Assembly: GCF_008831285.2 (NCBI RefSeq)
Contig: NC_045147.1
Span: forward strand, 21,530,981-21,594,980
Length of the DNA stretch: 64,000 nt
Direction: 5' to 3'
Source of the DNA: Nymphaea colorata
Taxonomy: Eukaryota; Streptophyta; Magnoliopsida; Nymphaeales; Nymphaeaceae
Shown here one piece after another: positions 13,553-26,441 of the stretch (within the stretch, counting starts at the first letter, position 1; each line of letters starts with the position of its first letter). Below the pieces are notes generated by a model. It was not told where the DNA came from. It saw nothing but the letters and a program-made list of their open reading frames with translations, and made no database searches. The translations under genes and the position numbers were made by a program.

Positions 13553-13727
13553 GGGCGGAGCCAAGGTAGCGCTTGCTTGACCCTGACCTCAGCTCAAAAA
13601 AAAAATACGTGTAAATTTTAAAAAAAAATATTTGTTTTATATAAAAATTTTAAAAAATAATATTTCGGCCCTAATAAAAAATTAAAAACTTTAATTCGGC
13701 CAAAAAATTTCTGTCTCCTCCCTTGCT
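13553..13727 (+). repeat. Dispersed hAT-like repeat, forward copy
   Basis: It starts GGGGCGGAGCCAAGGTAG, then an A-run core with GTGTAAATTTTAAA and AATAATATTTCGGCC, then TTTAATTCGGCC and a CTCCTCCCTTG end. It matches the 1180 copy in order and orientation. Confidence 0.6.
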
Positions 13728-15086
13728 CAAAAAGGTCCCCAATAACAACCACAACATTATGATGTCTGTAGGGATCTCTGAGACAGCTATGAAAGAATGA
13801 TTAAGTTTTGTTAGCAGAAGTATTGTGTCACGTCCCAATCAGATGACCTTTTTTTCTTCAATGTTGACAATTTGCGATGATCGTCGGTCCATCTAACTTT
13901 CTTTCTTTTATTGTTCAACACTTGGAAGACGCCAAGACGGACACTTGATTTGGTTCGGACGCTCTTGTCCGGACCCAGATGTGCCACGTTCAACACGACT
14001 CTACTTCAACGTCTTGTGCAAAGATCGGTTCGCCGTTCCTTTCGGCCCAAAATCATCAGTAGGTCGATTTCCATCGGTGATGTAGAAATGATGAGGATGT
14101 CGATAGATGTAATTCGCACTGGATGATCTTTATCATTATCGGATGTTCATATATTCATATTTAAATGGTGTACCATATCTGAGTTTGACTCTTAAATTCA
14201 CAACCAAGTTCGATTTAGAATTCGAAATTCAATTTAGCCGCTAATTCTTAAATAACGAACTTTTGAGATGCATGAATATTATATATAGAAAAAAAAATTA
14301 TTTAGTCACACTGATGCTTATCCAATCTTCCAGTCAGGTATTTATTTAAAATTGAATCTGATCGGATGTCATTTCTTTAAAAACTGAACTTCGATTTAAT
14401 TTCTTGATCAAATGTTTAATGTTTTTCATATCCAGCTGATTGGAAGCAGTTCAGCCAAATACCATACCTGACTCTGATCTATTGACATCCATAAAATTAA
14501 TGTGAAATGAAGATAGAAAATTAAATGAAATTATTTTTATATGTATTCAGCAATGTTGCTTAGCTAAGTTGGCATTTGACCGCATCCATCTGATTAGCTT
14601 GTTGAATCGATTCATACCATGGCGACGAATATCTAAGTTTTTGAAAGCCCTTCACGAAAGAAGTGAGAAAAAGGACATTTTAAAATCATTTATTTGAGAA
14701 AAAACATATATATATATATATATATATATGTGTGAGAATTGGGACGGGTCACATGTGGATCCAGGCAGATCCGGGCCTACGACTTGGCCGTACTTTTATC
14801 ATGAATGCCAATGTCAGATGTGCATTGAATGGAATAGTCAGGACTTTCCGGTGCATCTCATCCAGCAAACATTGGAGCCATCTTAGAAGCCAATATTTAA
14901 CAAAAATGCTCATTGATTTTTTAGAAACGAACAAAATACTACCTCATGTTTTATTAATGTACGTTTTGCCGCTTGAGTTGAAAGATATATATTGCTTTGA
15001 TGGGCATAACTCAAACGGGCCAGCTTATTTGAACCTGTGGGGGATCATGCTCTTATATCATAAGGGAGTGGGTCAGTTGAAGCACG

Positions 15087-15235
15087 CAGGGGCCGAAGCC
15101 AAAAATTTTTCATTAAAGAAACCAAATTATAGTTTTGAAATTTTATTAGACGTTGAAATATAATTTTTTAAAATTTCATATAAAGTTAAATGAAAATTTT
15201 TAAACTGCTTGTAATTTTATAGCTCCCCGACTTTG
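15087..15235 (-). repeat. Dispersed hAT-like repeat, inverted copy
   Basis: It starts CAGGGGCCGAAGCC and runs through AAAAATTTTTCATTAAAG and a TTTTAAAATTTCATATAAAG core toward an AGCTCCCCGAC end. The start matches the family's reversed right end; the other end is diverged. Confidence 0.5.
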
Positions 15236-15984
15236 GAACTATCTCCCCACTTATTACTAGTGCAGCTCCGTAGGACAATGAAGGGAGCTTTGGCTCTCCT
15301 TAGAACAGTTGGATTAACTCTCTCATCACTCGCCCAAGATAAAGTGTACATCACATTGAAAATGAAATTGGCAGCTGAGTGAATCTTCTCCAAAACTTTG
15401 GCAACTTTCCTTCAGTAAAATAGTCATTCTAGAACTACCATGATTGTGAATATCTAAGAAAGTAACCTCATTTTGTCGCGGCAAGTCACAAAGTAGTAAG
15501 AAAATGACAACTGTGACAACACTTACCTCCTCCGCAACTCATAATTTTACTTGTCTCAATAGTTTGTAGGTTATTTTTACGATATATTTTACATTTTTCC
15601 ATACGTAACTGGTGATTCGGGGAAAAATATTGAAATCATTTAAATAAAATAAAAAGAACAAAACTTTGAATTATTTAACCATAATAATCATATGTAAACT
15701 ATATGTGACACATTGCCCAATGATTTGAATTGGTTTGCCACTTGTTCAACTCAAATCAATAGATTTTTGTTTTAACGTCATGTCATTCGTGTTGTGCCTT
15801 TATCTCTATCTCTAACCAGTAATGAACTGGAACAAGAGCCGCTAGTGTAACCTCACAAATTTAGTTTAATATATATGTTAATGTTTTGATATATTATTAT
15901 TATTATTATGCATGTAGTGCTCCAAACAAATTAAAGTTATTGAATAAATGCCCCGTAGAAAAAATTTCTAACTCTGCTATTGTC

Positions 15985-16065
15985 TAAGGGGTGCAGCATA
16001 GATAGTTGGGTAGGTGGTCGCATATAAAGATGTGTCATCGGTTTAATTCTCATGAGTATTATTCT
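15985..16065 (+). repeat. tRNA-like SINE candidate with A and B boxes
   Basis: The sequence ATAGATAGTTGGGTAGGTGG resembles a tRNA D-arm / A box, and about 40 bases downstream GGTTTAATTCTC resembles a B box (consensus GGTTCRANYCY). The surrounding sequence does not fold into a full tRNA cloverleaf that I can find. This is the pattern of a plant tRNA-derived SINE head. Assignment rests on these two boxes only. Confidence 0.4.
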
Positions 16066-17651
16066 TCCATACTGTATAGAGTGTGATTGTGACATTTTAG
16101 TTTTTGCCTTGTTCACCGAGAACCGAAAAAAATAAAGTAAAATCATATGAAGTCGAAGTTTTGCTCAATCACATCAAAACAACTTGGATCCAAAAGGACT
16201 GAGCCCCAAAACTGGACCATTTCAAGCTTTTGTTTGAAGGGGTCCACTGGTGCTGGACCACACAAAAGGCACCAATGAGTTGGGGGGAAACTATATATGA
16301 TCATGGAACCTCCTTTTCTTTTGTGACTACTACTTTTTTTTTTCCCTCTCTTTTTGCACCATTAAACAAAAAGAAAGGTTGATATTTCTTACTGCAATCA
16401 TGAGCCACAACCTTCTTCCTCAAATTCATGGAATAGTCAAAACCAAGGCAAGACTTCTCCCCCTTCCTCTCAAGGAGTTCAAAAAAGAAAGGAAGAAAGA
16501 AAGAGAGAGAGGAGATATAAAGTGTTGGATTCCTTAATGAAATATTCTTCTATGTGACACAAAGCAACAAGCTACACCCTGACTTGAATTCAAAGCAAAA
16601 AATTCTTTGTCCTTTTGAACTAGTATGGACTACTAGGATTATTTTACTATGAAGGGGATTTTATATATTTTTTTTTAAATTTTTATAGGTCAAATTAAAA
16701 GTTTTAAATATTCACAGGTAAAAATCAAAATTTTAATTTGCAAAATCTCAATAGCAAGCTTCGCCAAGCTACCAAAAGAAGACCATGTATCATGTCACTT
16801 ATACTTTTCACTCTTAGTTTCCTCTTTTAATCATGGAATCCAGGCTTCCAATTGAAACATTTCAAATTGATCAACCATTGTCCAAGTCTTCAGTGGAAAA
16901 AGGGAAAAGAAGGTGTGAGGCATGCTCCATTATTCCTTCTTGAATGCCTTTGCAAAGGGTCAAGATTAGTTAAACTACTTATAGGCCTCATCAGAAATTT
17001 TTTTATTTTATATCATTTTCTTAACTTACTTACTTAGACATAATCTGTTTGGTGTAGTGTCATTATAGACAAGATCAGAAAAAATGCATTCTTTTCTTAC
17101 TTTCTAGAAGGTGCCCTTAAATCAAGTAAATTACCTTTCAAATGAGCTATTGCAAAGATTTTTCTGACTTATTTTCTAAAAATGTTATTTTAGTCATTCA
17201 TTCATATATATATAATATAAGCACAAACTTGAAAAAACCAAATGATATCTAAATCCGAGTGAAAAGATCTGAACTCGAATGCAGGTGCGGTTCCAATTTT
17301 ATCTGATCCGGTGAAACTGGATCCGGAATGTGTGTAACATCAGACAAGTTAGCCTAATCTGGTCTGGATCCGGTTCCCGACTTGCATGAACCCATTCAAC
17401 GTTGAAGCTCGACTTCAAGTATGATTAAGCTAAGATCATACTGGATCGACTTAGTATTACACACATCCTATCCGACCCGCCTCTGGTTGGCTTCTTAGGA
17501 GAAATACATAAGGTTTGAAGTCTCAAATCAACAACAGCAGAACTTCAATGGAGGGAAAAGTTGGTGGTAGCCCTAACAACCTGAGATATGCTACTCAATG
17601 TTGCCACAGCATATCTTTTCTTGAATTAGGTGGTCTTCCATTAGCCAAAAG

Positions 17652-17684
<33 letters not shown>

Positions 17685-17697
17685 ATATATATATATA
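17652..17697. repeat. (CT)n-(TA)n compound microsatellite
   Basis: About 15 CT units are followed directly by TT and a (TA)n tract; a second (TA)n tract follows at about 17718-17738. It is low-complexity DNA without coding features. Confidence 0.85.
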
Positions 17698-17904
17698 TAA
17701 ACAAAATTCAGCAACACATATATATATATATATATATTGTAAGATCCATTAAACCCAATTTTACAAAATTCAGCAAAAGAAAAGACAACAAAATATAAAG
17801 AATATATATAAGAGAGAGAGGAGAGAGGGGCAGAATGGGGTTAAGACCCGGCCACATTAGCCGCAAGAAGGCCAAGCCTCAACCCAAATCAACATTCATC
17901 AAAA

Positions 17905-17985
17905 TAGCACCTTTGAGAATCGAATCGAGGATGTGATTAATGCACACCGCACCGCACACCCTGAACTATTGCGCTACCAATCACT
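17905..17985 (-). repeat. tRNA-like SINE candidate with A and B boxes (minus strand)
   Basis: On the minus strand, TAGCGCAATAGTTCAGGG (from about 17976 down) resembles an A box, and GATTCGATTCTCA (about 17926-17914) resembles a B box, with about 35 bases between. Downstream on the same strand lies a segment with GGCCGGGTCTTAACCCC. It looks like a SINE head, comparable to those at 15985 and 37560. Confidence 0.4.
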
Positions 17986-18730
17986 TGGTATGAGAGAGAG
18001 AGAGAGAGAGAGAGAGGGAAACTTTGCAGTGATGATTGGAGTGCAGACAAAAGGAAAAGATGGGTTGTTGCATATTGCACAAGATCAAACAATGCATTCA
18101 AATAAAAAGGCAAGGCAACGTTTTAAGCAAGTGCTTCTTCCAGCCATTTTTGTCAATTGCTAAATGCAAATGTAGGTGTCTGTCTAGTTGTTAGCCAACA
18201 CGCGCACGACGACCCGGATATCCCCCCACTCATTTACTCTCTCTCTCTCTCTCTCAATTAAATCCAAACCGCATCAAATTCGGCTGTAATCTTTCCGCAA
18301 AAATATTATTTGCAAGTTGAAAAAGCTGCTGCATCCTTCCAAAAAAACAAAAATTGTTCCCAATAATTTGAACAGTGATCTTCACTTAACTACTGATCGT
18401 GCCAAATCAAGCCGTGTGGGTCCGTTTTCTTTTTCTTGTTGAGATAATGTGCAACTGTAACGCGTTGGTGCATGCATGCATGCACACGCACACACATATA
18501 TGTTCTTGTTCCCTGTCATCCCCAAGTGTTCTATGTGTGACCAGACCTTTTTCGCGGAGAAATTAGTTCAATATGTGTTTTGGAAGAAATTTTAATCCGT
18601 TTAACCTTTCGGCAGTGTAAAACCTCCGAGGTTTAAGCTAATAGTATCGTCAAACTAATGATCTCATTTTTTTGTCTCACTTTTCATTGGAAAGCTGACC
18701 CTTCTTTTATACAATGAAGCGCCATCTCAT

Positions 18731-18924
18731 CAGGGGCCAAGTTAAAAATTTTTCATGAGTGGGGCCGAATTAAAGTTTTTAAATTTTGACACCGACCGAA
18801 ATATCATTTTTTAAAATTTTTATATAGGACAATTAAAATTTTCTAAAACTTACATGTAAATTTTAAAAAAAAAATTAAGGTAAGGCCAAAGGCTCATGCG
18901 GGCCCCCCTTTGGCTCCACCCCTG
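18731..18924 (-). repeat. Dispersed hAT-like repeat, best-preserved inverted copy
   Basis: It runs from CAGGGGCCAAG, through GGGGCCGAATTAAAG, CCGAAATATCATTTTTTAAA and ACTTACATGTAAATTTT, to GGCTCCACCCCTG. The two ends (CAGGGG... and ...CCCCTG) are short terminal inverted repeats of hAT-like form. Flanks CTCAT and CTTAT could be a worn target duplication, but this is weak. Confidence 0.65.
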
Positions 18925-19148
18925 CTTATGGTGGGTGGCAATGGCTCCAATACTTCCTTCTAAATTTGAATTCGATTGGTTCGGTCCAATGGCAAATCTC
19001 AATTTGCTTAACGATTTTCAAATATGGTTCAAATCTACCTAACCATTATCTGGATTTGATTTCACATCGAATCTGGTTCAAGCAACGTCTGGTTAGTTGA
19101 ATATGATAGATCGCCGCCACGTCAATAGAGGTGATTTGAGAATATTGG

Positions 19149-19492
19149 GAATCTCAGATCAGATCTGCTGATTTATTACATCTTGATAAAAACCAGTGTT
19201 TGTTTAGGGATCTTAGATCGGCCTTGGATGTAAAATCCAATACTTATCAAACACACCCTCGGCCATGCATGCGACATGAAGCATTTTGTCAGTTGGAAAC
19301 TTGTCAGTCTATGTCAGGAAAAAAAAAAAGTTATGAAAGTAGAAGAGGTAAATGGGAGCAATATTGTGAAGACAAAGGCTGGATTTGATAGCTTTAGATA
19401 TCGGATCCAAGGCCGATCTGTAATCCGCATCAGAAGAAATCCATGGCTTAAGCAAGCAGTGGATTCCATTCACAACGTTAGATCTGAGATTC
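19149..19492. mobile_element. Nested inverted-repeat element (MITE-like)
   Basis: Outer arms GAATCTCAGATC (19149 on) and GATCTGAGATTC (ending 19492) are complementary. Inner arms GATCGGCCTTGGAT (19216-19229) and ATCCAAGGCCGATC (19405-19418) are perfect 14-base inverted repeats. The two pairs are concentric, as in a foldback or MITE. There is no coding frame of interest inside. Confidence 0.55.
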
Positions 19493-20204
19493 AAAACTAT
19501 GGTAATTCGTGGTTTTAAGATCTCAATATCAGTTGGTGGAAAATTTGGAAATGTCGGGTCAGTCTAGCGCTCCAGATCCAACTCATTTGAGCCGGCGAGC
19601 AAATGGATCGGGTATTCAGGCTTCAGATTACGCTAGTTAGGTCCAAATTCGTCAGATCCCGACTCACCTAATGGAGATTTATTCTATTCGCTCGCGTTTT
19701 CCGTGTGCACCGGGTCTGGTTGCTCTTTCCAGCCCAGATCCGGATTCATTTTGGGATTAAACTTTGAAACACGTATCCAACCAACCATCACTTAACAGAT
19801 CCAAACCCGAAATATTGAGATCCACGTTACCGGCCCTGAAACCCAGGGGGACGGTCAAAAGCCAGAAGCCGAACATGGACATCTTGTAAATATCTGTAAA
19901 GTTATGGGTACTTGTGCATTTCAGCTTTGGATTTCCGTTTTCCTGCTCAGATGACGTCTACGTTTCGGGCGTTGTGCGAGCACGCACGTTCCAAAACCAA
20001 CTTCGTACTTCATACTAAATTTCAAGAATGCCATCACCTTTTGATCGCCCGTACAGTGCGCGCACCCTGTTCATGTGACCAAAAGCTCATGAAAATAAAC
20101 GTATTATGGTCATGTTGCGGTTGATGTTCCCTTTTGGGAAAAAGCTTTTTCTATATCATCAATTTTTTAATAAATAGTTGATGTACTATGTCCCTTTAAA
20201 AAAT

Positions 20205-20352
20205 GTGGTGCTGCCCAACTCCTGAGCGAGAAAAAAAAAAAATTGGGAGGCATTTTACATGTAAATATGCAAAAATTTGGAGTTAACCAATATGCAAATA
20301 AGAAATTTTTATTGAGCTGTGTGGGCAATTGCCCCCATGTGGCTCCCCATGC
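20205..20352 (-). repeat. Dispersed hAT-like repeat, diverged copy
   Basis: It contains the A-run core, TTTTACATGTAAATATG and a GC-rich end GCCCCCATGTGGCTCCCC. The match to the family is partial. Confidence 0.4.
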
Positions 20353-22477
20353 CTTGAAGCAAATATATTAAAAATTGAGATGACAAAACTCCACGTCAAA
20401 TTCCGCTTTTTTAAATAAGCTTGCGACCGATTGGGGCCTAATTAGATCCAGATGTGACAAAACTCTCTTACCAGACTTCATTCTTTTGCAACGGATCGGT
20501 TGTAATGAATGCCCTTAATATATTATTCATTCGAATAAAATTAAGTATTTTATTTTTTTGTTACGTGATTATCTTAAATTTAGAGTTCTTAATCGGTTTG
20601 GATTCAATGCTCAAATAATGTGCTAACATTTTTAAATTGTTTTTGATTAAATATATCGGCCGATGCAGAGTTGTATGAGTTGATATGGGCCGACTCAACG
20701 TGTTATGTCGGCCCCTATATTTCATTGACAACCTGCATAGTATCCATATGTTAAAAAATGTGACCTTCACTAACTAAATGGGCTTAATCGGTTTTATTTG
20801 GTATGTATGTATGTGCGTATTATATATATATATATATATATAAGGTCTCATTGCACACTAAGTCGTGACACATTTTAGTTGAATATTTTTGTTTTAGGTA
20901 CTATTCTACAAAGTAACTGTATATATTGACATAATGTTATTATTAAAAACTTGGGAATCAAAAGGAGAAGCATATTTTTCAAGATGTGGGTTCTAACCTG
21001 ATAATGCTCACTTTGTTAAATTTTTAATAAAAGAAGATCTATACATTACCAGAAAGCGAGATATGGGCGGAACTTGTTAAATTTCTAAATGTTTACAATG
21101 ATCTACACATTAGAGAAAACCTGAGAAATTTTAATACTCAAGTCTCAAAATGAGGAGACGACATCCATAAAACTAGTTTTGCGGACATAAAGTAAAGATC
21201 TGGATGCATTATCAGAGCATGTTTCGTTTAGGCAGACAGTATGCTGATGATTAATTAAATCCGCAGATTTAATATGCAAAGAACCAGAAAAGGCTGCTCG
21301 ACCAAATCAGAAATATGATAGCAAAGAAATTGCTCTTGAAACTAACCTGTTTTCATCAATTGACTTAGATTCACGTCCCACAAGCGATGACACAAGGATT
21401 TGGCGTCTGCACCTACGACTCTCAAAACTCAACTCTCTATCTATCCACAGTAATTGTTCTCAGCCATTCAATACCCGTCGAGTCAAGGAGCATCGGATGC
21501 TGCCTCAAGGAAGGTTGGTCAAGCAAGGAAACTCGAGCAATGATCTCACGGAGGACCCACTGAAAACCAGACACCATACATGGTGCTTTGTATCATAACC
21601 ATGATGCCTTGGGTTCTGTGGCCGCCCTGCTACATCATCTCCCCAGCAGGTGATCGTAGGCCTACCACCTCTCTCACACACACTGGATTCTGACAGGGCG
21701 AAGATAAATTTTATACTTCAAACTTTAAATTATTTTTTCATGTATTTAAATGATATTTTTGCAATATTGTCAGGTGGAGAGGATCGAGTTTTATACTTGC
21801 ATCAGTGAATCGATCTTTTTACATAATTAAGAATAAGCAAGAAGCTATTTAAAGTAATTCAACCCATCAGGGAAAAGGTCAGAGATCAAAAACCATTTGC
21901 TTTTTTGCTTTTGCGGGGAAGAAAAATCAATTCAAAACTTGCTCACAATATGAGGCCTCCGCGAGATCTTGGTCCTAGATTGCCGTCTACCCGTGTGACA
22001 AAAGAATATGCCTTTTTTGTTTTCCCCTTGGGTGCTTCTTAGTTGGCTTTCAAGATGCAGGGGTATTACCATAATTTGCCATTGGGCGTGCTTCATTTTT
22101 GTCTAAACTGATTTATACTCCCCCGAACATCCTTATTCTTTTCTTGGCATCGATGCCTCTTTGGTGTAACTTCATTTGAGGTGTGATCTTTGTAAGAAAG
22201 GTGTGATGTTGGGGTAGCCATGACGAAAATAGAATTCTGACTTCCTCTTTGGAAAATGGGTGTCAGGCAGTTTTAGTGGCAAGTAGACGTGAAGGGTGGG
22301 AACAAGAAAAGTTGAGTTTTCGGCTTTTGGTGGGGAGTGTAGGGGTCAGGGAGGAGGAACCCTAATCATAAAAGGGTCAGATCTTTCGTGGGTGTTATGG
22401 GATTTCATGATCTGGGCGTTGCTTTATTTGCGGGTACGGTTGTTGGGGGCTCATAGTTTCTTTTGGAGGATTTGAAG

Positions 22478-24380
22478 ATGAGTTGCTTCCCGTGCTTTGG
22501 ATCCAAGAAGGAGGATGTGAATCCTGCGAAGCCTGAGGGTGGGAAGGATATTAGGAAGGATGGGCAGGTTTCAACTGGTTCTCATATCAGCAGAGTTAGC
22601 TCAGGTTAGATTGCTTTGGGCAAGAAATTGTTGCGCATTCAGTTAATTATTTCTCCTGCTTGTAGCTTGTGTTGTTCTTGTTAGTTGCTTGATGGGCTTT
22701 GCTTTTCATGTGCGAAAATGATGGTGGCGGTTGTTGTAGCTGTTGCACTTGTTCGATACATTATAATTTTCAAGCACTTCTTTTCCTTTTCTCTACAGAA
22801 AGCGTGTCCTCGATCTATTAAAATTGTAGAGTGAATTGCTTCTGCAGCTCTGCTCTTTAATCTGGAATCTGGTTTTTTAGTTGGTTTTTCGTTTATGGCC
22901 AAATTGATATGGTGTCCACTTTCATTGTTATCTTCTTCCACTTGGATGGATGATTTGCGGTCCTTTTACTTTATAGAGGACGTTCATAGAGAGAAAAGTG
23001 GATTTTGATTTATGCGTACTGTAAATTATCGGAATTGGTAATGTAATGAATGTGATGGAAGTATACTTTTGTCCTTGTAAATTTTGAAAGTGCGTAAAAT
23101 TTAGGTGGGTGTTGCCGATTTCAAAGTTTAATCTGCTATGACTTTATCTGATTCACTTTAATCTTTATATCAAAATTGTGAAATTGTTTTTGTTTGAGTT
23201 AAAATGCAGAAAAATTGAAATCTAGAAGCGTCAATGATTCTAAGAAGGAAAGTTCTGCTCCTGGATCTACGCCAAATATTGCTGCTCAAACATTTACCTT
23301 TCGGGAGCTCGCTGTGGCAACCAAGAATTTTCGGCAGGAATGCCTTTTGGGCGAGGGTGGTTTTGGCCGGGTTTATAAGGGTCGGCTGGAGACTGGACAG
23401 GTTTAGTTCTTTTCTCGTTTGATTGTTGTGTCTACAGATCTGCTAATAATTTATGGGTAACGAAAAATGACAGAAGCTCCTGTGTGAATTGGGAGTACCT
23501 CGGATAATGTACATTAAGCTTCCTGTTTCTCAAGGGTGCATTACCTTTTTAGCTTGTCAGAAGCCATCTACTTGCTTTCACGAACCATGTCCATCGAATT
23601 TGTTCTTCTAATAGTGTGCAACTTAGAATGGTGTTGGACGGACTAATGCTTGAGCCAATTTCTGGATGGTGACCCAAGTACTTGGGAATGTTGCAGGTGG
23701 TTGCCGTGAAGCAACTTGATAGAAATGGCCTACAGGGAAACAGGGAGTTCTTGGTGGAGGTTTTAATGCTTAGCCTTTTGCATCATCCGAATCTTGTGAA
23801 TTTGATTGGTTATTGTGCTGATGGGGATCAGCGGCTTCTAGTCTATGAGTTTATGCCATTGGGTTCATTGGAGGATCATTTACATGGTGAGATTTGAACT
23901 TGGTTTTTTGTATCATACTCTAATTTTGTCAGTTCTTCATTATATTGTAGTCTATATTGGGAACTAAATAAGTTTTTGGTGTTTAATTGTGCCAAACTAT
24001 TAACTTTGTTGCACTGTGATGACAGAATATGGTCTAAAATATCTATCATTTGAATCAACTCAATGATGTTTCACCCTTCACACCATAGGTCCTGTTACTA
24101 AATTGCAATTGATTGTCTTGAGGAAGGATCTTAAAATGCATTGTCTTGCATGTCATTCATCCAATACTCTTCTGCAATTTAGTCTGATCTGACTGACCAG
24201 ATTGCTTATTAGCTTTATCATACCCTGAGAGACACCCATGTCAATGCAGCTAGACGTGGGTACAGAATGGGATACAGTTGACTGATTTGTGGTATTTTAT
24301 TTGGTATTTTTTGCTTGATAATCTGTATTTATGAATACAAATAATGAATATATGTATTGTTTGCTTAGAATCCTTTAGTT

Positions 24381-24427
<47 letters not shown>

Positions 24428-26441
24428 GCTGATTCAATAGCTGCCTACTTAGAGAGAGAGAGAGAGAGAGAGAGGCTGTGTCTATGCACCCAAGCTTTTT
24501 TGAAAATGTTTCACACTGGTGTCCGCACCCATGTGACATAGTTCTCAAGCTTTCCTTATCATTCTTCTCAGGTTCATTGCCTAGTTATCCTCAAGACTAT
24601 CCAAACGATTCTTTGATTGAAGGCATATGACAACTAATAATGAAATTACTGGTATTCAGAAACAAATATTGCTTTTTCCGTGGGACAATACTTTTTCTGA
24701 TATTGGAACTCACAGATGCATCAGCTCCTTTATTCTGTTTCTCTTCTTCATTGCCTCTACAAATCTCTATGTTCCCATTTCTGGAAATTTCGCAAATACT
24801 AAGGTATACAAAGCAAGTCTGGTTTCAACATCTGGATATACTTGGTCAGTTCAGCAAGAATGATTAAAAGAGTCATTGACGTTTTACCAAATTGAATCTG
24901 TATGTTGCAATCCAATCTTATTCTAGGAGTAGCTGTATGTTATAGGTTTGCTGTGTTATATGTTTTTAAACAATAAAGCAAAGTTAGTTTAGAAGCCTGC
25001 AAGTTACTATTGTTTCCTCAAACACTTAGGGTTGGACCCTAAATTCATTTCTGTAGCTTATAGAATTTGATTCAGAAGGACAGCAATTCCGGAGTATTTT
25101 CTGTGGTTCTACAGTATACAGAACCACCTCTGTAATTCCTGAAACCTTATAATGCTTGAGGTTCAAATTGTAACTATTTGCTTTATTTATTTCAGATCTT
25201 CCACCAGATAAAGAGCCACTTGACTGGAACACGAGGATGAAAATTGCAGCAGGTGCAGCTAAGGGTTTGGAGTACTTACATGACAAAGCAAATCCTCCTG
25301 TTATCTACAGGGATCTCAAATCATCAAATATACTACTTGGTGAAGGCTTTTTTCCAAAGTTGTCAGACTTCGGTCTTGCAAAGTTGGGTCCAGTTGGTGA
25401 TAAGACTCATGTCTCCACAAGGGTGATGGGAACATATGGTTACTGTGCACCAGAATATGCTATGACAGGACAGCTGACGCTGAAATCTGACGTCTATAGT
25501 TTTGGTGTAGTTTTCCTTGAACTTATTACCGGGCGTAAAGCAATTGACAACGCTAGAGCTGCTGGAGAGCAAAACCTTGTTGCATGGGTGAGTTTCTTTT
25601 ATTGGTTCAAAATTGGCTGGAATCTGGATTTCCTGTAATGTGAACAATAAGTCCAGATATTTATTGCGGAAGTACCATTTCTTTCGTAGCTGCTTTTGGG
25701 AGGCAATCACAGTTTTCTAGTCTGTCTTCATTCTTCTGCCTATATGAACAGATGTTCTTTAAGGTAATGCCTGGTCAAGCTATAGATAATTTTTCTCACT
25801 TATGCTTTTCTGTACACTGTGCACCTGTTCAGGCACGTCCACTATTCAAGGACCGCAGGAAATTCCCGAAGATGGCAGATCCACTGTTACAAGGGCATTA
25901 TCCTATGAGGGGTCTTTATCAAGCTCTTGCTGTTGCTGCTATGTGCCTGCAAGAGCAAGCAGCAACTCGTCCTCTCATCGGGGATGTCGTGACTGCACTC
26001 TCGTATTTAGCTTCCCAAACTTATGACCCAAATGCTGCTGCTGCTCAACATAGCAGAGGTGGCCCGTCCACTCCAAGAGCAAGAGATGAGAGGAGGGCTG
26101 CAATTGGTGGAGCTGATTCACCGGCTAGCAGACACTCTGTCCAATCATCACACCAGAATTCTCCCAATTTTCGGCACAAGGACTCCAGTCAGGGAGTAGT
26201 GTTTGGACCAGAAGTAGGTACAGCTGAATCAGGAGGTGGTTCTGGAAGGAGATGGGACTTGGACGGTTCTGACAATGCTGGCTCTCAAAGGGACAGTCCA
26301 GTTCATGGAGGGAGAGCCAGGAACCTCAATCGTGACCTTGATCGAGAGAGGGCCGTCGCAGAGGCAAAAGTCTGGGGAGAAAACTGGAGAGACAGGAGGC
26401 GGTCCACTGCACAAGGAAGCTTTGACAGCACAAATGATTGA
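22478..26441 (+). CDS. Receptor-like cytoplasmic kinase, RLCK-VII, PBL27-like
   Basis: Five exons (22478-22604, 23210-23400, 23697-23886, 25196-25587, 25833-26441) join in phase to 502 residues. The N terminus MSCFPCFG lacks a Gly2, so N-myristoylation is not expected, but Cys3 and Cys6 are likely palmitoylated for plasma-membrane attachment. The kinase domain shows [12 protein letters not shown] (89-100), the ATP lysine in VAVK (Lys111), catalytic YRDLKSSN (Asp209), SDFG (DFG 227-229) and the P+1 region [10 protein letters not shown]. An Arg before the catalytic Asp makes it an RD kinase. It closely follows PBL27/PBS1 through [11 protein letters not shown] and [14 protein letters not shown] long Ser/Arg/Gly-rich tail follows, as in PBL27. 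Members relay pattern-receptor signals, for example chitin perception to MAPK cascades; that role is inferred from family. Intron 3 (1.3 kb) has a CT/AG hairpin-forming tract. The gene is intact. Confidence 0.95.
24382..24473. repeat. (CT)n...(AG)n inverted microsatellite pair in kinase intron 3
   Basis: A (CT)n tract at 24382-24424 faces an (AG)n tract at 24451-24473. Between them CAGCT and AGCTG flank an 8-base loop, so the transcript could fold into a long hairpin. It lies wholly within intron 3 of the kinase gene. Confidence 0.85.

Larger units (their letters stand above)
10030..22400. other. Gene-poor intergenic region of about 12 kb
   Basis: I found no exon with recognisable protein similarity on either strand. 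It contains copies or fragments of the dispersed hAT-like family (about 12888, 13553, 15087, 16665, 18731 and 20205), two tRNA-like SINE candidates (about 15985 and 17910), a nested inverted-repeat element (19149-19492) and CT/AG/AT microsatellites. The 143-codon frame at 14732-15163 runs into a repeat copy and has no family features. The last kilobase is the kinase gene's promoter and leader. Confidence 0.6.

Noticed and set aside
14732-15163. 143-codon plus-strand frame
   Set aside because: It has no domain or family pattern, no clear promoter, and its 3' third runs into a copy of the dispersed repeat (CAGGGGCCGAAGCC at 15087).
21360-21690. GC-richer, low-T segment upstream of the kinase gene
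   Set aside because: Both strands were read for exons; stops interrupt all frames and no family motif was seen.
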